Assembly: GCA_949752745.1 (NCBI GenBank) | Contig: OX457027.1 | Coordinates: 15,305,916-15,369,915, forward strand | DNA from: Protula sp. h YS-2021 | Taxonomy: Eukaryota > Annelida > Polychaeta > Sabellida > Serpulidae | DNA length: 64,000 nucleotides | Direction of reading: 5' to 3' | Shown here: piece by piece, positions 16,946-28,672 of the stretch | Position numbering within the stretch: the stretch's first letter is position 1 | Layout of the letters: every line of letters starts with the position of its first letter | Notes under the pieces: generated by a model | What the model was told of the DNA's origin: nothing | Database searches by the model: none | What the model saw: the letters and a program-made list of their open reading frames with translations, nothing else | Made by a program: the position numbers and the translations under genes

Positions 16946-19530
16946 TGGATTATCTTAGCCATACTTTGTTATCGCCTGTTCATGGCGACACTGTTGTTAA
17001 ACCACTATTAATAGCAGTGTTTTAATTTATATCCCTGTTATTGCGTAAACCAAACGGGTTCAAGAAAAGCTATTTCTTTGAAACTTCAGACAAAATTGAT
17101 GGCTCAAGTATTTCTTACAGAAGAACAAGAAAGTGGAGTAAGTGCAAAACCCAAACAACAGTCAAATTAAATGAGAATGTGGGTGGAATGTCCATTGTTT
17201 GTGTGCAAATGAAACAGTGTTTGAAAACAGGTCACGCAGAACTCGCATTAATTGCCTCCTTGTGTCATTTATCTTTGCTATTTATTTCTATGTATGTTTT
17301 TGTCTGGGTAGTTCCTATTGAAGCCTTATAAACTATTTATTAAGTTAAAGCTCTTGTGAAGGCAAAAATGTGTTGCAATTTTATATTTCTTCAAACTTTA
17401 ATTTAAAAAGCGCAATACGCTTTGTTGAACGAGTTATTGCCTAAGATTTGCCGCCTCAAAATACTCAACACAAAACAAAACTTTCAGATTAATTAACTGA
17501 ATCTATAGCGACATCTTTTTCTTTTATTTATCACTCGATATACAGAAATGTTTAAGTGTTTTAGTGTCACAGTTATTTGAATTATTTATACATTAGAAAT
17601 ATACAAAAGCAAATGTTAACACAATTTAATTATATAAATTGAGCATTTTCATACACCCTCTCAGTTTACAGTGGCTGATATCATAGTTGTTACAACGCTC
17701 TATTTTGTCCATCTCGTTTAACATCCTGTCTAAGTCGAAGCAGGAGCGTGAAAAAGATGTCTACATAAAATGTATGACCAAAAAAAAACGAAATGCTAAA
17801 GATGTCCGCATTTTCTAGTTTATGGTTTCACATAATAATACTCTGCATTTTCACTTTCGTACTCGCTGAAATCTGCCACATTACAACCATGCACATTAAT
17901 TCAATGACTACCGTTAAATGATATTATTATATCGCAGTACGTCACACTTTTAGTTCCGATTGGCTTCATAAAATTGTTGTAGTATACAAAAATGAAGTGT
18001 TCTTAATGCAAATAATTCTTAACTTAAGCAAAAAACAAGCACCTTTACCTTTTTCTGGCCATCATAGGATCCTGATAATTTGTACCTTTCATAGCTTTTG
18101 GTTGTTATTTTTTCAGAAAATAAACTGATTGACTGATTGATTGATATGGCAGTACATTACATTTTTATTTCCGATTTTACCGCTTGACGTGAGCCATAGT
18201 TCGTGGACAATGCTGTTGTGTTGAATTCACAAAGCAAGAATAATAAGTGAGACGTGCATCCTAACAACATTAGTACATTATAAAAATTGTATACAAATGG
18301 AATGATGTATGACCTCTATAGCTGTCAAATGCTTTTAATGAAATACGCAATGATAGCATGCAAACGTGCAATTGAGTCATAGCAGAAGCCTGATGAATGG
18401 CTTTTAGATGAAACTGTCATATTGATAGAAGTAGAATGATTTATCATTCATGTTATTTTGAGACTGTAATGGCCGTAGAACGTTAGGTAAGGAACAAAAC
18501 TTACTCAGTTTCTAAGAAAAATTACATGATTATTGGAGGAAAGGTCGCGAAATATCTTTCTACTTTCAGCTTCTGTCGATTCCCCAATTAAGAGTTAGAA
18601 AGCGGGAGTACTAATTTTATCTATCAAGCAGCTACTCAGCTAAAGTTGTCTAAGTATACTGAAAACAACAGAATTGTGAACCTGTCTTACCCTGGATCAG
18701 CGTACATTTAATTTAATTGGTGATTTAAAGAATGATGTATTTTTGATGCTTTTAAACATGTTAATAGTTTCTATTCGCTTTAGACTAGCGCAAACAAAGT
18801 TACTATTTATTTTCGTAAACGATTTCCTTCAAATTTCAGCTGATGCGGTGAAAATATAACACAATGTTGCCGTTGTAAGGGCACAGATGAACAATTTCTC
18901 ATAAAAAATGTGTATTCTGATGGTATTTTTTACACATGTCCTTCAAGCCATCATAGACAAACTCTTTTGTGTAATAAATGTTTGTTTATGAAAACTGTAT
19001 GCAGTAGAAGTATGCATAAAGGACTGGGAGTTGGTTTCGTAAAATTTATACAGCTATTGCAGCTGTATTGTGAGTTGAATATAATGAATATAATGGAGTA
19101 TTTAATCACACTTTAATTAATATTTTGATTTAAATAACAAGTCCCTCTTTCGATATTATTCATAATACCGCTAACGTCAACTTACCACGGTATTTTGTTT
19201 TCAGTATTCAGGGACACTGCCATACAACTTACCCTTTGGGCGTCTCTTCTATAAAAGAGAGCGATCAGTGCTTTTGTTAGGAAAGGGAAAAGTGCGTATC
19301 GAAAAACTCAGAAAGTTTACTCCTATGTACGAGACATTTACTCAATATAATTCATCAAACATCTCGTGGTCTCAAAGAATTAGTAATCGATAAACAAAAT
19401 TGGAAGTTAATTATTACTCGCAAATACTACTAAGCTTTATGTTACAAAAGCTTCAGGAAATGCGTTACTAGCTATGTAGGGCGGGCGATGTAATACAATG
19501 ACGAGAATTCTTTTTTACTGTCCACCTAGC
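16946..19530. other. AT-rich DNA without recognisable genes
   Basis: A 96-codon frame at 17041-17331 and others have no recognisable motifs and no supporting splice context. Confidence 0.4.
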
Positions 19531-19534
19531 TGTT

Positions 19535-19915
19535 GCCTCAGATCACACTGTCTTTCTGTCCACCTGTTACGTCAGATAACAGTGTCTTTCTGTCCATCTC
19601 TTACCTGAGATAACAATGCATTTCTGTCTAACTGTTACCTGAGAGCACAGTGTCCTTTTTCTGTCCAAGTGTTGCCTCAGATCACAGTGTCATTTTTCTG
19701 TCCACCTGGTGCCACAGATCACAGTGTCCTGTTTCTGTCCAAGTGTTGCCTCAGATCACAGTGTCCTTTTTCTGTCCACCTGGTGCCTCAGATCACAGTG
19801 TCATTTTTCTGTCCACCTAGTGCCACAGATCACAGTGTCCTTTTTGCCCACCTGGTGCCACAGATCACAGTGTCCTTTTTCTGTTCACCTGCTGGTGCCT
19901 TACACCACAATGTCT
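19535..19915. repeat. ~36-39-bp minisatellite, about 10 copies
   Basis: Unit CCTCAGATCACAGTGTCCTT then TTTCTGTCCACCTGGTG. Open plus-strand frames through it are repeat-derived. Confidence 0.88.
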
Positions 19916-19954
19916 TTTTGTTGCTTCTCACTTAAAGTTCTTTGTTTATTTCAG

Positions 19955-20059
19955 GGTAAATTCATTGGTGTGAAATACATAGGCAAAAACAAGCCTTTTG
20001 GGTCTTCGCGATATTACATGTCATCACGCGAACACGTCACTGAGCCCATTCACCAATGA
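19955..20059 (+). CDS. Possible terminal exon of an unidentified gene
   Basis: A strong pyrimidine tract and acceptor (TTTGTTTATTTCAG) is followed by 34 codons and a TGA. The sequence starts GKFIGVKYIGKNKPFGSSRY and ends VTEPIHQ. An ATTAAA lies ~65 bp downstream. I find no upstream exon and no family. It may be chance. Confidence 0.25.
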   Translation, partial: GKFIGVKYIGKNKPFGSSRYYMSSREHVTEPIHQ

Positions 20060-21570
20060 AATTCGACGTTGATTGAAGCAGAAGAGCGAGCAACGAAATC
20101 TGTCCTGATGAAGAAATATTAAATTATAACACGGAGACTAATGTCTAGACAATAAGTGCAATGTGCTGAGAAGGATAAACACACGAGCGATCAGAGAGAG
20201 AGTTCACAGTCCGGTGGCACACAAGTTAATTTAGTACTCAGGGACCTGTCTAAATGTTACTCAAAAGAGATAGGAATTCAATGTTTAAGTTAAGTTTTCA
20301 TTGTTTCACACTGTTTTTGAATTTGCTGCAAATCGTAACATATAACTTGATATTATAAAATGTTTGTAACACAGTTTCTAGCCCATTTGGGGTTTCTTTA
20401 TAAAACCTCATTTCTCTCACATTTCCCATTTACTCTCAAACTTCACTGTTTGATGAATAGCCAATTCTCACGCCTGCCTCGAGTTTCTTGTTGTCGCTTG
20501 TCTGTGAATTCAAAGAAGACTCTGTGAAATTAATGACGTCTCTTGAGATGTATGTTGTTGCGTTGGAATATGGATTCGCCATTTATTTTCGATTTGTGGC
20601 TGCTAAAATACATTACCTGCTCACAGAACCCGCATTTTTCAGTCGCTTAAAAGATTAAAAAGTAACTGGTCTAGTCTATTCCGACTAAAACCAGGCTATC
20701 GTTTGTCAGTCTGAAAAGAGCAAGCTGGCTATAGATAAACTCAGTCAGGTGGCCTGAAACCGCAAGTCAAAACATTTCAGGCTAACTCTATAATATTCAA
20801 GTTGTAAAATCAGGCTCTCAATAGACAGTCTCACTTTCTTCGGGCCATTTGTTGTGGGCTTGCTTGATTTATGAATAGCCTTTTCTTTTCAAGCTAATAA
20901 CAGAAAGCCTGGCCATAGTCATCGCCTGTGACTGATTCATGCCGCTGACTTTATATGAACTAGTAAAAACGAACCTCCATTTTTAATATGGAAAGGTACA
21001 ACCCGCCCCTTCCCTCAGTTGAAATTTCGTTATACCGACAACAGCTAGATAAGGACGCAACTTATGATGACATGTTAATCTGGACCCATATAAGTTTCAC
21101 TCTATTTAAGACTGACCGATAGGTAAAATGACGTATTCTCCCGCTCTCGTTCATGTCGTTTTAAACAAGTTGCGATGTCTTAACATTAGATAACCCGTTT
21201 TAAGCCCAGCCGAGTTTCGTCGGTGGCCTCTTTAGATCACTTGTGAGCTATCCCTTGTCCGTGATCTATGTATAAGCAATTGTTCAAAATGCAATTCCTC
21301 CCACAGTTCTGATCCAATTGTTATAGAATTTTCAGAAATATTTTCTAGGTAGTCCTCCACATAGTTTGTATTTTTATTTCTACCTACAAATCCAGTGCGA
21401 TCGTTTTGAAAAATCATCATTAATGTTTCCCAGAAGTTTCCCATCGGGCTTGGATTGTGTTTAGCGATTTCGATTAAACCGGCCGATGTATTGACCATAA
21501 ACACCCACATTTGAGAAATATTGACGAAGTGTTACTACCGGAAGCTCCTTCATCTGGCGTAGGTTGTGTG
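20060..21570. other. Intergenic DNA with one unexplained minus-strand frame
   Basis: A 92-codon frame at 21510-21232 (minus) contains GNFWETLMMIFQNDRTGFVG and ENSITIGSELWEELHFEQLL. It reads like protein more than its surroundings, but I know no family and see no clear splice sites. Confidence 0.3.
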
Positions 21571-21573
21571 GAC

Positions 21574-21655
21574 AAGGTTAATCTAGGGGTAGCATGCTCA
21601 CTTGTGAAGCGAGAGATCCCGGGTTCAAGCCCCATATAGAGACCAATATTTCAGT
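21574..21655 (+). ncRNA. tRNA-like sequence, probably a SINE head or tRNA pseudogene
   Basis: Has a D-arm/A-box-like stretch (ATCTAGGGGTAGCATG), a GTG at the anticodon position (21604-21606) and a good B box (GGTTCAAGCCC). The anticodon stem has a mismatch and the acceptor ends do not pair, so a functional tRNA-His gene is unlikely. Confidence 0.45.
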
Positions 21656-21889
21656 GTCTCGTTTGCATGGTAATCGTTATAGGTTATAACCAGTAATCAT
21701 TGTTAATTGAAGTCGAAACATTGTCTGCCACCGTTGCATAGCCGTCGGAAAAATAATCTAGAAACGCCATCAAGACAGCGCCAATTTGGACAGCGATTAT
21801 TTTCGAAGTGACCTGTCATGGCCACCATTTTCGGTGACGTATAGCATGAGGAGGTTGTTTTTGCTCGTGACTCCGGCGTCTATACAATA

Positions 21890-22115
21890 CCGATTTTTCG
21901 ACGTCTATCAGACTCAGATCTTCAGTTGCACAAAGGCGTTGATTAAAGGATGAGGCGTCGGAGAAAGTTGCGTTTAATTTGATTCCAACCATGACCAATT
22001 TCTAAACAATTTTGCTTATCTAGCGTCTTTTCAGAATTGTATCTTGGTCGGGTCGACGTCGCAACCTCAAATCCACGCTGGATCCACGTTTGGATATTTC
22101 TGCCTCCTACAGAAG
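21890..22115 (+). repeat. ACGTC-rich dispersed repeat, partial copy
   Basis: GGCGTCGGAGAAAGTTGCGTT and GTCGCAACCTCAAATCCACG match the start and end of the copy at 1320-1600. The middle is diverged or deleted. Confidence 0.5.
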
Positions 22116-22117
22116 CA

Positions 22118-22248
<131 letters not shown>

Positions 22249-22250
<2 letters not shown>

Positions 22251-23481
22251 TTACAGCGGATCTGTAGAATCAGCGAATCTATAGATACGCTGAAAATTTT
22301 AGCGGATCTAACAGATCCGCTGATATTGGGCCGAGAAAATTCTACAGATCCGCTGAAATGATTGGCGAAGCTAAAGTACTGTTGATTTTGAGTATTGTCT
22401 TTGCCCATAAGACATTGTTTTGATTGAAATGCCATTAGAAACACATTGATTGCACTTCAATGCTAGTGTTACTTTCCATGATCGTAGATCATAGAGCTTT
22501 AATTGCAAGCTTCATAACTTGTAATCTTCTTATAAGAAAGCAGTCGTACATATTATGATTCTACTGCAGTGGAATTTGCTGAAAAGTAATTGCAATTTTT
22601 ACAATGCAATGAACATAAATTCGATCTGCTTCGAGTTCTCTGGAGTATTGATCTGTGCTCGTTCAATTTGATTACCGAAAGCGGCGTAAAATTAAATGTA
22701 GAACTTTCACTGAGGCAAGCAGTTCAGTTTGAATCAACGTGTGGTGGACAGGGGTTTGTGAAGTGCAATTGTGCTGGTAGTGACCTGTGTCAAACAAACA
22801 GATGTAAGTGTTTAAAGGCAAAGGTAAAATGTAACTCGAGATGTCACTCTAGCCTCGCATGTACAGACAAGATGTAACCTTCCTTAATTGCAAATGAGTC
22901 TTTTCAGAGTTTTAAGTCATGATCACAAGTACTAGTGCTTCTATGATTAGTTTCCTTAATTGCAATTGGAGTTCAATTATCGACGAAAGGGTTTCCTAAG
23001 AGTTACTGATTGCATGAGTGAATTTGGCTTTTAAGTAATAATCACAGGTAGAAGTTAGTAGTTGAGCTGTTTTTTTTTTCAATTGCAATTGGAGCAGTGG
23101 CTTATAAAAGTCTTTCATGCCTCTTTTTGTTGGGTACTATAACGCCAAACATCATAAGTTTTAATGCAAAACAGATCATAAATTACTTATTTGTATTAAT
23201 AATGTGGTTGTGTGTTTGTATTAATAAAGCGGTTGCAAATTAATGTCTTGCTGCATTAGTAATAACAGCACCGTTTACACATTAATACCGTATGTTTCAG
23301 TCATACTACTCAATATCAACAGTACTTTAGCTTCGTCAATCATTTCAGCGGATCTGTAGAATTTTCTCGGCCCAAAATCAGCGGATCTGTTAGATCCGCT
23401 AAAATTTTCAGCGGATCTATAGATTCGCTGAAATTGTCAGCGGATTTACAGATTCGCTGATTCTACAGATCCGCTGTAACA
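22249..23481 (+). mobile_element. Ginger-like DNA transposon, internally deleted, with palindrome-rich inverted ends
   Basis: The ends are inverted copies: the first 32 bases from 22249 (TGTTACAGCGGATCTGTAGA...) equal the reverse complement ending at 23481. Similarity continues to about 22397 on the left and 23308 on the right. The right arm has an extra ~30-bp module. Each arm is built of small palindromes of the form AGCGGATCT..AGATCCGCT. Between the arms is the cysteine-rich frame at 22590-22877. Ginger transposons are known to start with TGT and to be related to retroviral-type integrases; the link here rests on the ends and that domain. No clear target duplication is visible because both flanks are TA/TG repeats. 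Confidence 0.65.
22590..22877 (+). pseudogene. C-terminal cysteine-rich domain of a KRBA2/Ginger-like integrase, fragment
   Basis: 95 codons ending in TAA. The core reads LSLRQAVQFESTCGGQGFVK followed by CNCAGSDLCQTNRCKC and CNSRCHSSLAC. Cysteine spacing is C-x7-C-x-C-x5-C-x4-C-x-C-x6-C-x3-C-H-x5-C. From memory, this arrangement closes integrase-like proteins related to KRAB-A-domain-containing protein 2 and Ginger transposases. The DDE integrase core that should precede it is absent, so this is a remnant or the exon of a longer source protein. Position inside inverted ends supports a transposon origin. Confidence 0.6.
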
Positions 23482-23590
<109 letters not shown>

Positions 23591-23637
23591 TTAGTGGAGC
23601 AGAATGGTAAGGGGTTCACGCTAAATTACCGCTCAAT

Positions 23638-23715
23638 TAATTCTTCTTCTTTTTCTTCTTCTTCTTATTATATTATTATTATTATTATTATTATTATTAT
23701 CATTATTATTATTCC
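23638..23715. repeat. (TTC)n/(ATT)n microsatellite
   Basis: TTC units pass into ATT units. Confidence 0.9.
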
Positions 23716-24265
23716 CGGAGACGGTCACTTATTCATTTTGGTGTAAATAAGTAATTAAAAAGTGACCATCTTTATTCCACAGACCTCCTTTCAAACAGGT
23801 TTATATAGATATCATTCCATTAACACTTGAAAAGGCATATGAAACAAAGGGGAAATCTGAACAAGGCAGGCAGCCATACCCACGCAAACTATTTGTCAGC
23901 CAACATAGCCGGGAAACCTACTTAATTTGCTCGACGGAGTGTAAAGATAATTGTCACCAAACGTCCGAAACGTCAGTATACTAAATACGCCCCCCTGCAT
24001 GATGATTTACGGGGCTCGTTTCTTATTGCAAAAAAAGCAAGCTAATGACAATAAATTTTAAAAAAAAAGCAATTAGTGTGTTCTCTTTGTTGGACATTAA
24101 TGTCAATCACACACGGAGAAGTGTTTATTGTTTTGTTGATGATGGCTGTGTAATGTGTTAGCGTTACTGGAGGTAGGTAAAGATAGAGGTGCAACAGGGA
24201 AGCTACAGCTGCATGTTGGTTGCGGCAGTTGGTTGGTCATTGCTGCTCGATGGTTAATGCTGAGG
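23716..24265. other. Non-repetitive intergenic DNA
   Basis: I see nothing recognisable here. Confidence 0.35.
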
Positions 24266-24269
24266 TCAT

Positions 24270-25345
24270 TTATTGTAGCTAGTTGGCTCCTGCTGCTGTT
24301 TGGTTGCTGTTTTTTTTTTTGCTGAGTGGTTGTTGCTGCTGCTGTGTGGATACTTCTGCGTGGTCACTGCTGGGCGGTTACTGCTGGTTGGTTACTCTTG
24401 TTGGTTACTGCTGGGTGGTCACTGCTGGGAGGTTACTGCTGGTTGGTTACTCTTGTTGGTTACTGCTGGATGATCACTGCTGGGTGGTCACTACTGGGTG
24501 GTCACTGCTGGTTGGTTACTGCTGGTTGGTTACTCTTGTTGGTTATTGCTGGATGATCACTGCTGGGTGGTCACTACTGGGTGGTCACTGCTGGGTGGTG
24601 ACTGCTGGTTGGTTACTCTTGTTGGTTACTGCTGGATGATCACTGCTGGGTGGTCACTACTGGGTGGTCACTGCTGGGTGGTTACTGCTGGTTGGTTACT
24701 CTTGTTGGTTACTGCTGGATGATCACTGCTGGGTGGTCATTGCTGGGTGGTCACTGCTGGGTGGTTACTGCTTGTTGGTTACTCTTGTTGGTTACTGCTG
24801 GGTGGTCACTGCTGTTTAGTTACTGCTGGGTGGTCACTGCTGGGTGGTCATTGCTGGTTGGTTACGGCAGGGTGGTTACTGCTATGTGGTTAGTGCTGGT
24901 TGGTTACGGCAGGGTGGTTACTGCTGGGTGGTTAGTGCTGGGTGTTCATTGCTGGGTGGTTACTCTTGTTGGTTACTGCTGGGTGGTCACTGCTGGGTGG
25001 TTACTGCTGGTTGGTTACTGCTGGTTGGTTACTCTTGTTGGTCACTGCTGGGTGATCACTGTTGGGTGGTCACTGCTGGGTGGTCAATGCTGGGTGGTGA
25101 CTGCTGGGTGGTCACTGATGGGTGTTTACTGCTGGTCACTGCTGGGTGGTCACTGCTGGTGGTTACTGCTGGTTAGTTACTGCTGGTTGGTTTCTCTGGT
25201 TGATCACTGCTGGGTGATCACTGCTGGGTGGTCAGTGCTGGGTGGTCAGTGCTGGGTGGTCACTGCTGGATGGTTACTGTGCCTCTGTGTTGTTAATGAT
25301 GGATGGTTACTGCTGCTTAATTACTGCTGTGTGGTTGACGATATA
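24270..25345. repeat. 14-bp minisatellite, >70 units
   Basis: Units TGCTGGGTGGTCAC, TGCTGGTTGGTTAC and a 13-bp TCTTGTTGGTTAC variant in a recurring order. It creates open frames up to 251 codons of low-complexity W/G/L/V/T protein, which I reject as genes. Confidence 0.93.
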
Positions 25346-25417
25346 TGTGGTTCTTCTGACTGGCATATTGTGGCTGGTGTTAATTTTAACGTATTTTTTA
25401 TTTAATCTTAAATTCAG

Positions 25418-25541
25418 GTTGTTGACACGTCTGCCCACAAAAACAAGCTCGAAAACAAATTATTCAAGCATTAACAGAACGTTGTTCAGGAAAAGATCAC
25501 ATCAGGTGCTACCGGGTGCAGCGCGAAAGCCAAGCTCTTGA
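25418..25541 (+). CDS. Possible terminal exon of an unidentified gene
   Basis: A good acceptor (TTTTTATTTAATCTTAAATTCAG) is followed by two open options: VVDTSAHKNKLENKLFKH and stop at 25474, or a basic 41-residue frame starting LLTRLPTKTSSK and ending ARKPSS at 25541. Like the candidate at 19955, it sits just after a minisatellite. No family recognised. Confidence 0.2.
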
Positions 25542-25544
25542 TTG

Positions 25545-26080
25545 ATGCAGTTATTCTCGGATACTATTATGTCAGCAGTCGTTATTAGGCCTTAGCTTCA
25601 GGCAGTTCTTCCTTCCAGGATGTTTTGGGATAGCGATAACGCATTGTCCATGTGTCAACCTGCCTCCGGAATAAAACAACCCCCCCCCCCCACCCCCCAC
25701 CCCCACCTCCCCCCTCCCCATACACAAAGTCACTCGAGCGTGGCAAAAAGCATAGCAAAATGTGTACCCCACAGTAGGGGGCATTATCTGAATAGCGCCC
25801 AATTTTTTTATTTATTTTCATTGTCATTTGTCTTGTTGTAATTGCTGAAATAGTTTCATGTTTTTTTTTAGTAAATCCTTCTCCTCAGTGCCTATACAAA
25901 TTTCACTAAAAGCCAGTCATTTGTGTTTGTGTAGTGCAAAACATTTCTTCACCAAAATTGCTAAGCACCAAAAATGATTTGTCCAACAGTACGGGACCAG
26001 TTTGTCAAGTGAGTCAGCTTTTTGCTCATATGCTAAATGAACAGTGTCAATAATTTCTCTCTTATTCGTGTTTGTTGTTT
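25545..26080. other. Intergenic DNA with a C-run
   Basis: C/A-rich run at 25679-25720, otherwise featureless. Confidence 0.4.
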
Positions 26081-26084
26081 TACT

Positions 26085-26375
26085 ATATGGTGAAGGAGGA
26101 GGAGGAGGGAGATGGGGGAGGAAGAGGAGGAGGTGGTGGAGGAGAAGGGGATGGGGAGGAGGAAGGGGAGGATGAGGAGGGGGATGGGGAGGAGGAAGAG
26201 GAGGAGGAGGGAGATGGGGAGGAGAAAAGGGAGGAAGTGGAGTTGGGGGAAGGGGAGGAGGAAGAGGAGGAGGAGGTGATGGGGAGGAGGAGGAGGGGAA
26301 TGGGGAGGAGGAAGAGGAGGAGGAGGGGGATGGGGATGGGGAGGAGGAAGAGGAGGAGGAGGAGGGGGACTAGGA
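26085..26375. repeat. Homopurine tract (GGA/GGGGA minisatellite), ~290 bp
   Basis: Plus strand is almost pure G and A (GGAGGAGGAAGAGG, GATGGGGA), broken mainly by single Ts. Frames on both strands (poly-E/G, poly-P/L/S) are compositional. Confidence 0.93.
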
Positions 26376-26724
26376 GAGATTTTTGAAATAGAGTTATTTG
26401 TAGGTTTTGCACAAACCAGGTGAAATTTTAAAAGAGTTTTGCAATGTGAAAATATGAATTGATACTGGAAATAAACACCTTCAGCTTTACTGAATCGTAT
26501 TTGTTCAATCAACCGAGTTAATATTTGATAAAGTGTGGAAATTGAACCTTACATAAAAGATACGTGTGAGCAAAAGCTGACGGAAACCGGTTTCCATGTC
26601 GTAAAAAGTTTGTTGTAATAATAGCAATAGCAACAACAAAAGAGTTTGTTATAAAAATAACCTGCTCTCTACTTCAGTTCTTTGCTTTTGGCTTTTCAGT
26701 GGTTGGTTTTAACAGAGCGGGGCA

Positions 26725-27130
26725 AGTAGGGGGGGGGGGGGCGAGTAGACGAGGGACAAGTAGGCGAATAGACCGTGAGCGAGCAGGCCGGGGGCGAATA
26801 GAGAGGGTCGAGTAGACGAGGGTGAAGGCGAAGAGACAGGGGCTAGTAAACCGTGAGAGGGGCCTGGGGCGAGTAGGCTGGGGACGAGTAGACTGGGGAC
26901 GAGTAGACCGTGAGCGAGTACACCGGACAAGTAGAACGGGTGAGTAGGCACGGAGCAAGTAGGTCGGGGCGAATAGAGGCAGCGACTAGGCCGGGGCGAA
27001 TAGGTCGTAGGCGAGTAGGCCTGGGGCGAGTAGGTAGGGGACGAGTATGTCGGGGACGAGTACGTCAGGGACGAGTATGCCGGGGACAACTGGACGGGGG
27101 CGAGTAGACAGGGGAGCGCAGACGGGGAGA
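26725..27130. repeat. ~12-15-bp GC-rich minisatellite
   Basis: Degenerate units such as GGGGCGAGTAGACCG and GGGACGAGTAG. The minus-strand 180-residue frame is its translation. Confidence 0.88.
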
Positions 27131-27309
27131 ACGGACGGGGCTGAGTTTCGTTATTTTTTCTCACTTCTTCTGAGATGACTTTTTGGCAAAAATGACATAG
27201 CTCCAACATTCTAACGCCATATTGATGTCCTTCTGACGTCGTAGAAGTCATCAGTTTGGTGCCAGTATAAAAAAAGGGTTAAGCGGTCGTTGACCGGAGT
27301 CGTGCTCTT

Positions 27310-27450
27310 TGTGATGTAGTGCTGACGGGAGTACGGAAAACCATGGTCATAAATTATTGTGATGTAGTGCGGATAACCATTGTCATAAATTATTGCGATG
27401 TAGTGCTGACGGGAGTGTGGATAACCATTGTCATAAATTATTGTGATCCA
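27310..27450. repeat. ~48-bp tandem repeat, 3 copies
   Basis: Unit GATGTAGTGCTGACGGGAGT followed by GGATAACCATTGTCATAAAT. Confidence 0.85.
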
Positions 27451-28150
27451 ACGATCAAGTACTCACACACTGAATGGATAGATAGGCTCACAGATGGTGG
27501 CACACTCACAGCGTCACTTGAAAGCTAGCAATGCCACGGCTGCAATCGTACCATCTCCTACATGAAAGCTAAAGCGAATTCATTCCTTTCAAATATTTGC
27601 TCCCACCCACCCAACTTCAACATATTTTCTCCTGCATTCACTTTGGCGCGACAAGTGACTATTGTTTTCAAATACACGTGGTAACTCTGAATTGAAACCA
27701 CCTTCTGACAAACTAAAAGGGATCTTGCTTCTACACTCGGAACCTTTGACAACTTGGCCACAAGAACCGGACTGTTCCGTATGCGGTCGTTATTTAGAGG
27801 TGGTCTTAACAAGAGGTATCTACTGTGTTAAAATTAATGAGTTGAATAAGTGTTTCCTGAAAGAGATGGCTGAATCTGATGGGGACGAACGGGAAAAAAC
27901 GAGCATTGTTTGAAGCCTGATGTTTACAGAACCGACATCTGGCTGGGGTCGTTACAATAGAATAAGTTTTCTATACCTGACTGTTACACTCACAGCCCGT
28001 GTTTTTTTCCCGCTAACCATTCTTAGATTACAGCTGTGTAAAAATGATCAGCAGAGCATGACAAACCAGCAAGATTGTTTGAAAATTGCAGTTTAAATTT
28101 TACAAAATAGAGGAAAATTTCACAGAACACAACTCCGCAGAAAAAATTAT
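27451..28150. other. Intergenic DNA without recognisable genes
   Basis: An 83-codon plus-strand frame at 27662-27913 contains PDCSVCGRYLEVVLTRGIYC, but I see no family or splice support. Confidence 0.35.
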
Positions 28151-28152
28151 TT

Positions 28153-28672
28153 TGTGTTACTGTCAGTTATCTATTTTAGCACTTGACAAGCCTTTGGCTT
28201 GCAAGGGCTACATGAATTTTTGCGAACTTGGTATCTTTTTTTTTCTCTTGACAGCGATCGGATTTCTTGTGTCATCTCCTTCACTGGCACTACGGGCAAT
28301 AGGGCCATGAAACTTGAGACTTAGGTAGGACTTGATATAAACGTGTGCATGACACTTTTATTTTCGCCTTCAATTTCGTTTTCTTGTTTAAATCGCCATG
28401 TGAAAAGAGTGTATTCTTGCAAGCAAATGCGGAGCATTTAACGCGCAGCACAGAACACACAGTTCCTCAGCTTTGTGCGAGCTCTCACTGCGTATATAGA
28501 TAACACGGAGTATGCCTGATCAGTCAATAAAAACATTAAGTCAACAAAAACACTACTTGGCTTATAAGTTATTCAGGAAATAACCCATTGAAGGAATTAT
28601 TTTTGCGCTTTTTAATTTTTGTCAAGTGTTTAACATTTCGGTAGCGAAATGAGTTTCTAGTTTTAATTATTT
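28153..28672 (+). repeat. 525-bp dispersed repeat, copy B
   Basis: Opposite orientation to 16418-16945. It starts near TGTTACTGTC, has CACTTGACAAGCCTTTGGCT at 28180 and TTGTCAAGTG near 28628, and runs on to CGGTAGCGAAATGAGTTTCT. Conserved landmarks include GGCAATAGGGCCATGAAACT and GCCATGTGAAAAGAGTGTAT. Confidence 0.75.

Noticed and set aside
24283..25405. Trp/Gly-rich 'protein' frames up to 251 codons
   Set aside because: Product of the 14-bp minisatellite; the same peptide appears in different frames and there is no non-repeat domain.
26033..26512. Poly-Pro/Leu and poly-Glu/Gly frames
   Set aside because: Composition of the homopurine tract.
26709..27251. 180-codon Pro/Ser/Tyr-rich minus frame
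   Set aside because: Translation of the GC-rich minisatellite; only the first ~35 residues lie outside it and they show no motif.
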